A stretch of 64,000 nt of DNA from NCBI GenBank assembly GCA_012295275.1, contig CM022667.1:19054410-19118409 (forward strand), read 5' to 3'. A model generated the notes under the pieces. That model made no database searches and had not been told where the DNA came from. It saw nothing but the letters and a program-made list of their open reading frames with translations. A program made the position numbers and the translations under genes. Numbering within the stretch: position 1 is the first letter of the stretch; each line of letters begins with the position of its first letter. The DNA comes from Chrysomallon squamiferum (taxonomy: Eukaryota; Mollusca; Gastropoda; Neomphalida; Peltospiridae). Of this stretch, positions 11,814-19,853 are shown one piece after another.

Positions 11814-14800
11814 CATGTGTCTGTGTGTGAATGTGTGTGTGTTTATGTGTGCCGGTGTCTTTAACTGAACTATGATTTATTTCGCAGTGGCTATGACATT
11901 GTGCCCTACCCACTGACAGACCAGCCTCTAGAAGAGGAGAAACCCTTTAAGTTGGAAGAAGGTGAAGTAGATGTTGTCCAAATTACAGATGTTGTCCAAA
12001 TTTCAGATGTTCTCGAAATTGATGGTGAAAAAACATTTAACTAGATTTCTCACTGAGTGGCAGGCACAATGGTTGTTTTAAACAAATCACTGAGAATAAT
12101 AATAAAACAAATATATATATATATTATTTATTCACAATTTTTACTGTGATTACATTTACAGAAGATGTCACTGAAAAATAACCATGTCACACCTTCATGG
12201 AACGTTTTGTTTGTTTTGGTTCACAACAGCACTAGAATATAGTGAATAATCATTTTCTACCTAAGTTTTATTTATTTATTTACTTTCCTGTAAGCACATA
12301 TTCAAGAACTTCACAACTAGAGAACGTTTTTGCTTATTTGAATAATTTGCTTATTATCAGTTATGGAATATCAAACTTTTAAATATTTTAAATCTAATTT
12401 AATTTTGAGATATTTATCTGACAGGTTCCTTGCACAACGTATATCATGACTTTCACCTGAACGGAACATGATACTTGATTAATATTTGTGTGAAGTTGTC
12501 TCAAAATAATGCTACAGAATTAAAAAAAAAAATATATATATATAAAATAAAACATATTAGTTATCAAAGACATGCATTTTACAGAAATAATCTGAAAGTT
12601 CTGAAAGAAAGTGAAAAAAAAGTAAAATAAATGAACAAAACGTGTTACTGCTTCTTGACAGAGAACAACAATTATTTTTTACTCTATAAACAACATTTAA
12701 AAAAAAAAAACTTAGTTCATAGCCTACAGTGAACCAGATCATGATTCTTTCTGGTTAACAAACAACCTCTGAGATTGAGGAATGAAAAATTCTGTTTTAC
12801 AGAAAGCAAGAGTTCAGAAAGGGGAGACAGCGAAGAGAAGTCGGAAGTGACGTCAAAGAGCCAGCAGGAGAGCAGTGAGAGCAAGAAGAGTGAGCAGGTG
12901 AAGAGTGAGCAGGTGCAGAGTGAGTCCACGAAGGAGGAGCACCCCACTGACTCGATGGATGGAAAGAAGGAGGATGCAGCAAAGAAGGAGGAAGAAAAGA
13001 AAGAGGTCGAGAAGTTGTCGGAAAGCGGCCGGAACGAATCACCTGCCTTAAGTGAAGCAGGTTCGTGACCGGTGTGATTCACGTTTGTACTCGTAACCAC
13101 AGGCAACCTGCTCATCCTCAAGAGACAACTTGCTTGTCCCTCTCTCTCTCTGTCTCTCTCTACCTTGTTTATATGCTCTGCTTGACTCTGTGTCTGTCAG
13201 TCTGTTCACTTGCCCATATGTCTGTTATTATTGTTCTGTCATTCTGTCCATCATTCTCTAATGTTTGTAAGACGTGTTTTAGCTCCAGAGTCATGTGCAA
13301 GTAAAGTTGAGCTATTTGCAGAGGGCGTCAGCACCAACGTCAAAGCTCCCGTGGTGTCAAAGCCACTGCCTCCCCCGGTCAGCAACAAGAGAACAGGTAA
13401 CGGGAAGTGCTCCTGGGAGAGCCTCCGCCTAGCCCCGCCTCCGCCCATGTACAGACCCTTTCTTGTGATGGAGCAAGTGGAGAAAAGCAGAAATAAAATT
13501 AAGAAGGACAAAAGTTTCTCTAAACAAGGTAATTTCAGTAATATCTGAATTTTATGTTGGTTTTTGTGTATTTGTTTGCTAAATAGAGAAAATATGAAAA
13601 TTATCATTGTTATCAATACCATTATTACTATTATTATTATTGTTATTATTATTATTATTATTATTGTTATTGTTGTTGTTGTATTTGTTGTTATTAGAAT
13701 TTTTATTAGAGATGTTGTTTTTATTGTTATCATTATAACCACTATTATAATTATTTTCATGTTCATCATAATTATTAGCAAATTTTAAATAAATATTGTT
13801 TATTTGAGTTACATATATTACAGGTTCTTTTTATCAGATACACCTAAGTAAGAATATTTCCATTAAAAATGTGGGTCTTATTCCTGGTATCTGTATTTCA
13901 TGACTTTCTACAAGAATTAAAAAAGAAAAAAAAAAAGGATTTTACTAAAATTGATAAAGGTTTTATTTGTTCATACACATCAGGTCTAGTTCATTTTGTA
14001 TTAAAATATGTGTTGTTTCTTAAGCCAAATATATATTCATTTGTTATTTAATGATTATGTTTTCTAACAAAACAGTTGATTTGAACTGAACAATTTTTAA
14101 ATCACTTGATTGTTTTTCAGACTTAAAAGATGGATTGAAAGAAAGTACGTCTGAAATACTGACAGACGAAACACATGCACGGACAGGTAGATTTTCATAA
14201 ATTAAAATTAAAATTAAAATTAAGTAATAATAATAATAGTAAAAATGATAGTGCATAATGAAACATTTTTATAATGTTCCTGAAAGAAAATCAGTACTAC
14301 TAACATTGTTATACCTACATCTACTTCTGCTACTTCTACTACTGCAACTGCTTCTTTTTATAACTGAGATAATTTATAACTGTTTAAAAACTATATTTTA
14401 TTTAATAAACTAATATTTTAACATTAAACTTAAGAAAGGTTTTATAATTTTTTAAATTTTAAATCCTGTTTCAGAAAAAGGTTGAATCTGCGTTTTGAAA
14501 CATTTGTATTTCAGGGGAATATGTAATAATGGTAACCGATGTGACAGACCCACCATTTTTGAATCACATACTTCAACCTGCTTTCATGCTGGTCAAACTG
14601 AGAAAACTCATAGTAAAGAAACCGCCAGTAAAGAAGACACTTAAACAAAAGTAGGTTGTCTCCCTTCTGTCAAGGGAGTTAATTAGCAATGTTAATGTGT
14701 TGTGTCCTGGAATCTGTGATGTTGAATCCTGTTTGTGTCACCCCCCACCCTGTGAAACAACCTGCATGTGTCTCCACCCTTACCCCCTAACCCTCCTATC

Positions 14801-16713
14801 CACACCCTTTTTTTTTTTGAAGCTGAATGTATAACAGACATTGTTAAAAAAAACATTTTTAACAATATCAGAATCAAATCATTGACTGAATACACACACT
14901 CAAATACTGACTCTAACTTGAATCATTATTAATTCTGATACAGCCTTATGACTGTAACCACACACCATCTTAACAACTGCACCAAAGCATTTGTCGGAGG
15001 ACAGCACTTAACAATGATAAACAGCAGAGAACATTCTGCTCTGTAAAAATGTTCTTTTTAACAAAGACCTATGTTTAATTCGTTTCACCATGTGGATAAT
15101 TCTAACTTTCTGGTATGTGGGATTATTAACATTTCATTTAGCTGTCTGCTAACTACTGTAACCTGCTGGAAAACTCTTTCACTGATTAATAACTTGTATA
15201 TTGGACCAGTAACTGTAACGTATGACGTGGAAATGAAGAAATTATTTAAACACAAACACAAAATTATGTATTTGTGTTTTATATATTACTGAGCAGCATG
15301 GATATTCAAGCTGTCTTCCAGTAAATTTTTGTTTTGTTTTTCTAGTGAAAATGTTATTTATTTATTTATTTATTTACAGATGGAATTTTAATAATATTAA
15401 TTTATTATCTAATGGATTTTTATAATTTTATATTTTTATAATATTTATACAAATATCTCATGTGTCAAAATAATTTATTTTTGTTGTTGTTGTTGTGTGG
15501 TGTTTTTGTTATATAGAATTAGTTTTGGATAAATATATAAAAAAAAAATTCAAGTCTCATGTTTAGATGTTTTTATTAAAACATTTTTAATTGTCTACAC
15601 CAGTTTTATAATACATTGAATTGTTTAATTTAAATAAACCAGTGCAGTCATACATGCACATATGCACAGACAGACAGACATACACACACACACACACACA
15701 CTTCATATCTGCACATGCTAAACAGAGAAAAAAAAGTCAAATGAATATTGTTTCCATTTAGCATCATATGAATTAATTTTTATTGGAGAAATATCTGTTT
15801 GTTTAAATTAACAAACAGACATATCTGATTCAAGACAGACATGAATAATCAGTTGTGTGAGTTTAATACAAGAGGGGAAACCTGCAGCTACCTTTGTTTA
15901 GGCTCATCTTAGATTTACAGCCAGAGATTGTTTTCTTTAAATAGACAGGAAAACTCACACCACAGCCTTTAATAAATAAACCACTGGGCACTGGCTGGAA
16001 TGGAAAAATAGCCACCTAGTGGTGTTAGAAGTATTGATCCTGCAATCTGCCATCACTATTTCCCCTTGTAAAAAGAGGAATGTATTTAATTTTACTTGTA
16101 TAATATTTAAGACAGACTGAATAATTCAGTTATAGTACAGAACAGAAATAATGTTTCATGAATTAATAACTAAATATTTAAAATTTATAATTAAATATTA
16201 AAACTTTATAAAAAATAATTAATTCACCTTTTATAAATATATATATATATATAAAAAAAAAAAGGAATTACATTATATAATATTAGTAATGTCTGTTTTT
16301 TCTTGTGTGTAACATGAAGGAAAAAAAAAAAAAAGAAAAAACGTTGAACACTCTCCTGTAGTATTGTCTGTGCATGTTTGTAAATATATCAGCTTTTATT
16401 TAATCCTCTGTCTGTCAACTCTACTTGCTGCATGTGTAGTCGACGTTTACTAAACTATGTTGTGCACACTGTACTCATCTCACTGTCTGCACTGTTCACT
16501 GACATTTGCAGAAAGAGTTTTATCAAAGCCAGAATTGCTCGGTAATGTACGTAACTTTATAATTTATTGTTCATAATACATGTACATAGACACACAGACA
16601 AACACACACACACACACACACACACATCCATACGTGCAAGCATACACTTGACTATTTTTAGTTAATTAATGTGTGTATATGTGTTTGTGTGTGTATCAGT
16701 GTGTGTGTGTGTT

Positions 16714-16759
<46 letters not shown>

Positions 16760-17803
16760 AAAATTAATTTTCATTCTTGTGTTTTTTATTTTAATTTTTT
16801 TTAAATATTATTATTTTTTTAAGTTATTATGTTTTACAGTTATAAAATATTATTCAATTTTTAATTTCAGTCATATTAGTTCAGTAGAAGTACACCAAAA
16901 ATGGCTTAATCTAAAACAAATTACAACAGAATTTTTTGTGATTGTTTCCAGTTAGGGGGTCACTCTGAATATCCACATATTTCAGACAGAATCTGGAAGT
17001 GACTTAATTTGCATAAATTCAAAATGTCTCTCTGGAAAAGATTATTTTCTAAGCCTTACACCTAAGACCCTATAAATATATTACTGGCAGATAGAAAAAT
17101 GACAACAAAGATCCAAAATTTGCCTTCAGAATTTCTGTGTGGATTTCAAAGTGACCCCCAGCCCTTAATAAGAAACATTCATGAAACATTCTAATTCAGT
17201 TTGCTGTAGGTTAAAAAGTGTACTGGACTATAAAGCTGATGATGTCATATGTGTTGTCAGCCATATAAACTTTAAATTGGTTAAACAAAATAAAATTGAT
17301 ATTTAAAGAAATTTGAAGGTAAAATTGTAAAATATAATGTCTACATATTTTTTAATTTATATAATTACACTTTGAAAACTATGTTTTTTTTGTTTGTTAA
17401 TGTTGCTAGTTTTTGTTAAGTTGTTTTGTTTTTTATTACTATTTCTCTTTTAATTAAATTTTAAAGTGTTTTAATTAGCTATGGTAAGTAGTTTTACAAA
17501 TATCATATTTCTAAATTAACTACTCAATTTTTAAATAGACAAATATTTGCATTTAGATTTTTACACAATTATTGTTTTCATGTTTATTTTTCTGTTTTCA
17601 TTACATAAAAAGACAGTGTTTGTTCTTTTGTTATCAGTGTTGTACTGTTGTTGTTGTTGCTGTTGTTATTTTTCTGAAATTTATTTATTACTGTTTTGAA
17701 TTTTTGTTTGAAATGATGCCAGTGTGTTGTATTTTTCAGGTGGGACACATCAGACTTTATACTCCAGGCTTCTCGAAGAAGGCCTTCAGATTCAGAAGGT
17801 TGA
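3033..17803 (+). CDS. MORN1: MORN repeat-containing protein 1 (MORN1), 14-exon model
   Basis: Exons: 3033-3096, 3705-3776, 4507-4716, 5129-5216, 9416-9503, 9985-10195, 10444-10564, 11888-11961, 12803-13060, 13283-13528, 14121-14186, 14515-14650, 16512-16541, 17740-17803. Together they give 1728 nt, 575 residues plus stop, with frame kept at every junction. Residues about 35-205 form eight MORN units (Y-x-G-x-W/F...G-x-G). They are followed by a conserved domain (KIVIT...IKQGETFSISV...ELQITAGFKY...YDIVPYPL), a Glu/Lys/Ser-rich insert (about 310-395), a PPPPMYRPF motif, and GEYVIMVTDVTDPPFL. The last three and their order match vertebrate MORN1 as I recall it. MORN repeats are linked to membrane and cytoskeletal scaffolding; MORN1's own role is poorly known. 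The exon 8 donor and the last exon are the weakest parts of the model. Confidence 0.88.
3097..3704 (+). other. MORN1 intron 1 with triplet repeats
   Basis: The intron holds (TAA)n at 3441-3487, (ATT)n at 3526-3618 and (TTCA)n at 3616-3640. The (ATT)n array ends about 85 bp before the exon 2 acceptor. No coding sequence was seen. Confidence 0.8.
3526..3640. repeat. (ATT)n followed by (TTCA)n
   Basis: About 31 ATT units run directly into about six TTCA units. Poly-Leu and poly-Ile ORFs across this segment are repeat artefacts. Confidence 0.95.
3705..3776 (+). CDS. MORN1: MORN1 exon 2 (start of MORN unit 1)
   Basis: The acceptor TTTACTTTAG leads into HGVYIYENQYFRYEGTWKNG and KKH, which matches the MORN1 entry segment. 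It is phase 1 at both ends. The donor G|GTAGCA is weak. Confidence 0.85.
3777..4506 (+). other. MORN1 intron 2
   Basis: AT-rich, with (TTTA)n at 4168-4226 and a short (TA)n near 4311-4335. No coding sequence was seen. Confidence 0.7.
4507..4716 (+). CDS. MORN1: MORN1 exon 3 (MORN units 1-4)
   Basis: It encodes residues 47-115 with successive starts YEGQFINGEITGHG, YTGQFLNGELEGYG and YEGEW. It enters and leaves in phase 1 between CTGAAG and GTATAT. Confidence 0.92.
4717..5128 (+). other. MORN1 intron 3
   Basis: It contains (TTTA)n runs and a (CA)n array at 4944-4977, and nothing coding. Confidence 0.7.
5129..5216 (+). CDS. MORN1: MORN1 exon 4 (MORN units 4-5)
   Basis: It encodes MGVMKLAEGTYKGCFQAHRR and then NGQGSLAY, entering in phase 1 and leaving in phase 2 before a consensus GTAAGT donor. 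Reading past the donor meets TAA at once. Confidence 0.9.
6661..6740. repeat. 38-39 bp tandem duplication
   Basis: Two near-identical units start with AGTAATAATAAAACTAGTAG and end in a CTAATAATAAT segment (6661-6698 and 6699-6737). A partial third unit follows. Confidence 0.85.
7174..7221. repeat. (AAT)n microsatellite
   Basis: About 15 AAT units lie in MORN1 intron 4. Confidence 0.95.
9416..9503 (+). CDS. MORN1: MORN1 exon 5 (MORN units 5-6)
   Basis: The acceptor TTATTTGTAG leads into one base that completes a Glu codon. NGDYYKGYWVMDKRQGHGRL and VCADGTVYE follow, ending in phase 0 at GAG|GTATGG. Confidence 0.92.
9504..9984 (+). other. MORN1 intron 5
   Basis: GT-rich on the plus strand (9560-9810), then T-rich with a (TTA)n patch near 9893-9908. 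No coding sequence was seen. Confidence 0.6.
9985..10195 (+). CDS. MORN1: MORN1 exon 6 (MORN units 7-8 and start of the middle domain)
   Basis: It encodes residues 175-244: the last two MORN units (GQWYNDLFHGDG, YSGQWVNGLPV), then KIVITNETSEIDIKQGETF and SISVEVRDGADEL. It has clearly higher G+C than the flanking introns. It starts in phase 0 after TATTTCAG and ends in phase 1 before GTAAAT. Confidence 0.92.
10444..10564 (+). CDS. MORN1: MORN1 exon 7
   Basis: It encodes DQGRELQITAGFKYYAPVG and on to KPISTP, aligning with the conserved post-MORN domain of MORN1. The acceptor is TTTTTTTAG and the donor TT|GTATGT (phase 2). Confidence 0.9.
10565..11887 (+). other. MORN1 intron 7, dominated by a GT repeat
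   Basis: The first 700 bp are ordinary AT-rich intron. The last 600 bp are the large GT array, ending about 25 bp before the exon 8 acceptor. Confidence 0.8.
11278..11863. repeat. Large interrupted (GT)n array with CTGTGT variants
   Basis: About 585 bp of nearly pure GT dinucleotides with recurrent CTGTGT, GTGCGTG and CATGTGTCTG interruptions, which suggests internal duplication of interrupted blocks. The poly(Cys/Val) and poly(Thr/His) ORFs here are artefacts. Confidence 0.97.
11888..11961 (+). CDS. MORN1: MORN1 exon 8 (donor uncertain)
   Basis: The acceptor ATTTCGCAG leads into GYDIVPYPLTDQPLEEEKPF and KLEE; YDIVPYP matches the family. It ends in phase 1 at G|GTGAAG, which joins exon 9 in frame (E then SKSSERG). 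A second donor of equal phase, G|GTGAAA after 12024, would add 21 residues. With no splicing the frame stops at TAG 12042-12044. Neither donor is strong. Confidence 0.7.
11962..12802 (+). other. MORN1 intron 8 (or exon extension)
   Basis: After the 18-bp repeats and the TAG at 12042 this is AT-rich intron with short (TA)n runs. No other gene was seen. Confidence 0.6.
11970..12023 (+). repeat. Three 18-bp tandem units in the exon 8 extension
   Basis: Three consecutive 18-bp units, in frame, encode DVVQIT, DVVQIS and DVLEID. They lie between the two candidate exon 8 donors. Confidence 0.85.
12803..13060 (+). CDS. MORN1: MORN1 exon 9 (charged low-complexity insert)
   Basis: It encodes 85 residues rich in Glu, Lys and Ser, including a KSEQVKSEQVQSES repeat. 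It is phase 1 at both ends, between GTTTTACAG and G|GTTCGT, with an in-frame TGA just past the donor. Its G+C is well above that of the flanking introns. It is probably disordered. Confidence 0.8.
13283..13528 (+). CDS. MORN1: MORN1 exon 10
   Basis: Entered in phase 1 after GTGTTTTAG. It encodes PESCASKVELF, a Pro-rich patch (KPLPPPVSNK), then SWESLRLAPPPPMYRPFLV, which matches the PPPP...Y-x-P-F-L motif in vertebrate MORN1. It ends at CAAG|GTAATT. Confidence 0.85.
13529..14120 (+). other. MORN1 intron 10
   Basis: (ATT)n-like imperfect triplets at about 13620-13750 and AT-rich sequence; nothing coding. Confidence 0.6.
14121..14186 (+). CDS. MORN1: MORN1 exon 11
   Basis: A short exon (66 nt, phase 1 at both ends) encoding LKDGLKESTSEILTDETHAR plus T, between TGTTTTTCAG and G|GTAGAT. 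No domain is recognised; it links two conserved segments in frame. Confidence 0.75.
14187..14514 (+). other. MORN1 intron 11
   Basis: AT-rich intron with no recognisable feature. Confidence 0.6.
14515..14650 (+). CDS. MORN1: MORN1 exon 12 (conserved C-terminal signature)
   Basis: It encodes GEYVIMVTDVTDPPFLNHIL followed by QPAFMLVKLRKL and a Lys-rich end. The GEYV-M--DVT-PPFL pattern is the strongest match to vertebrate MORN1 outside the repeats. It ends in phase 2 at AA|GTAGGT. If unspliced, the frame stops immediately (AAG TAG). Confidence 0.9.
14740..14810 (-). other. C-rich / potential G-quadruplex patch
   Basis: The plus strand has several C-runs in 70 bp, including CCCTTACCCCCTAACCC (14777-14793). 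The minus strand therefore has at least four G-runs with short loops. Confidence 0.45.
15845..16080 (-). mobile_element. Degraded SINE-like interspersed repeat (mollusc type)
   Basis: Read on the minus strand, CCATTCCAGCCAGTGCCCA, a later AAAGGCTGTGGTGTG, then TTTCCTGTC and GCAGGTTTCCCCTCT occur in the order and spacing of a very common molluscan SINE-like repeat (recalled pattern: GTTCCAGCCAGTGC, AAAGGCCGTGGTATGTG, CCTGTC, GCGGGTTTCCTCTC). It is diverged, and its ends are not defined. Confidence 0.55.
16512..16541 (+). CDS. MORN1: MORN1 exon 13 (30-nt microexon)
   Basis: The acceptor ACATTTGCAG and donor CG|GTAATG flank 30 nt. Entered in phase 2 it reads K-KSFIKARIA-R and leaves in phase 2, fitting both exon 12 and exon 14. 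It continues the basic C-terminus. Support is splice-site and phase only. Confidence 0.6.
16542..17739 (+). other. MORN1 intron 13
   Basis: It contains (CA)n at 16604-16626, (GT)n at about 16670-16727 and (GA)n at 16727-16757, then AT-rich sequence. No coding sequence was seen. Confidence 0.6.
16670..16757. repeat. Compound (GT)n-(GA)n microsatellite
   Basis: An interrupted GT tract passes directly into 15 GA units. Confidence 0.9.
17740..17803 (+). CDS. MORN1: MORN1 exon 14 (probable last coding exon)
   Basis: The acceptor GTATTTTTCAG leads into WDTSDFILQASRRRPSDSEG and a TGA stop at 17801-17803. A GAAG|GTTGAA donor inside it could instead splice to 19790, which would end EMEMKQK-stop at 19812. 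Direct splicing of exon 12 to 19790 is a third option (see findings). Confidence 0.6.
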
Positions 17804-19397
17804 ATATAAATCTCATTATTATTTATTTTTATTTAAATAATATTTGGTCCTTTGGTGGCACTGATCAACTGGTAAAACCAGTGTGCACAAATGATTTTTA
17901 TATTTGAACTTTTTTTTCCATTATGTGCAGATTTCAGGTACTATTTTATATACTTTTCTTTTATATAGATAATGGTTCACCGATTTTATTGCACATTTTG
18001 AATATTATTGTAAATTTTATTATTATTATTGTTGTTGTTATTTTTATTTTTATATTTTAACATACATACTGTCATGATTTGTGAATATAATAAGTTTCTT
18101 AAACATATTTGTTTGAAGTATTTGGAATTTACAAAATTTTTTTTTTTAAAGTATTTTATAATTTAAATGTTATTTTAAAGTATTTTATAATATTCTTCTC
18201 TGCATATTTATTCTGAATGCATGTGTGAACATGTGCATGTCTTGCATGATTGTTTGCTTTTGCCTATTAAATGATAAAAATCATTCTGGTATGAATGTAG
18301 ACACAGAAACTTTTAGAAAATATTACATACAAGTATAAAGTATAAAATTACAGATATTTTAGCTGTTTGAATATTTTGTGTATTTATATATGCCAGTTAT
18401 TGTTATACATCTACTTTTGTAAGTATTTCAGTATTTGTAATAATTTACAAAATTTCTTTTATCAGTATTTTATCTATATACCAATATACAAATTTTATAA
18501 ATATTTTACCATCTCAGCATTGAAAATATATTTACCAATGCCAAAACCATACAATAATTTACTGGTATAATTAAAACAACATAATTATGTAGTTATTATT
18601 ATTTGATATTTTTATTTATTATTTACCTGTTTTGATGAATTAAAAAAAATATAAAAGATAAATAAATAAATATACAAAAAAACCACCCCAAAACCCAGAA
18701 AGATAAAAACAAAAAACAAAATAAATCAACCAAACAATAAAAAAAGATTTAAGAAGTGAAGCATATTTTTAAGTCTTCCTCAACTGTTTCAGTTGCTGTA
18801 ATCAGTAACATAGCTAGAAATGATCTCTGACAAATAATAATCAAGTTTTATAAATTATTTGCAAACATTTGATTTGGTTTTTTTGTTTAAAATGGACAGA
18901 TTATTATCATTGTACTCAGATTACTCAATGTAGAAGTATTTCAAAATTCATATTTTTGAAATAGCTTTATATTTTGTCTGTGATATGTAAATTGTTACTT
19001 GTTAAAATAAAACTTTATACATCGACTGTTTTTTTGTTATTATTTATCATATTAAGCTGTAACCAACTGACTGGTATCTGTTATAAAATATTTTGAATGT
19101 GTGCATCAATGTTTAAACCAGTGAATTAAAAATTGTAAGACAGTGGCAAAATAATTGCCTGGAATTTATTTGCAGGATCATTCTTCTTTTCTGTCCAAAG
19201 AACATTTCTCCACATGGTTATTTCCAATTCAAACCAGTGCTCCAATGATAATATTTTTTTTTTTTAAATGAACTTTAAAAATATTTAGTCAAATATGTTT
19301 TGGCTTATTTTTCATCATTCAAATAATTGAAGGTATATCTTACTTCAGAATAGAAATACTGTTAATATTTTATCATCTTGTTTTAATTTATAAGTGA

Positions 19398-19600
19398 AAT
19401 GTAGTTCAAGTGGTTAGAACATTCTTTTAAAGCATGTTGATGATTAAAATTGGACTTTTTTCCACATTACAATCATTGACATGTGACTGGTTTATCCAAA
19501 TAAACATAAATAATCATTTGCTACTAACTTAAGTCCATGAAGTAACCACAGCAGGTTTCCTCTCATTTAATTATACAAAAAGCGATCTACAATACCTAAT
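19398..19600 (+). mobile_element. Degraded tRNA-headed SINE-like element
   Basis: The 5' end TAGTTCAAGTGGTTAGAAC (19402-19420) resembles a pol III A box of a tRNA. About 70 bp on come GTGACTGGTTTATCCAAA, then TTGCTACTAACTTAAG, CCATGAAGTAACCACAGCAG and GTTTCCTCTCA. This order parallels the common molluscan SINE-like repeat. The copy is strongly diverged. Confidence 0.5.
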
Positions 19601-19789
19601 AATTTGCAGAGATTCATTTACTCAGTTTCCTTTCAGCTAGTTGTAAGTAAGTATGAGAATTGCAAGTTTGTTTTTCTAAGGAAAGACATATGTAAAAGAC
19701 TTGTTTTATTTGAATAGGAAAATCAACTCCTAGTTATGTCAACAGAGAGTTTCTCCTGTAATAGTTTATCTAATACTTCCCATTTATAG

Positions 19790-19853
19790 AAATGGAAATG
19801 AAGCAGAAATAATGCTGAAGAATGAAAACTCATGGCCTGACAATACTCTGTGA
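19790..19853 (+). CDS. Possible alternative terminal exon of MORN1
   Basis: After the acceptor-like CCCATTTATAG, the phase-2 reading (as left by exon 12) is NGNEAEIMLKNENSWPDNTL then TGA at 19851-19853. Entered in phase 1 from exon 14 it stops at 19812. It is supported only by an acceptor and a short open frame. Confidence 0.3.

Larger units (their letters stand above)
14651..16511 (+). other. MORN1 intron 12
   Basis: It contains a C-rich patch at 14740-14810, short (CA)n runs, and a degraded SINE-like element at about 15845-16080 on the minus strand. No coding sequence was seen. Confidence 0.6.

Noticed and set aside
11066-11913. Several 126-203 residue Thr/His and Cys/Val ORFs on both strands
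   Set aside because: All are translations of the GT/CA array.
12717-13781. Antisense ORFs opposite MORN1 exons 9 and 10
   Set aside because: They are shadows of real exons, with no domain and no independent splice support.
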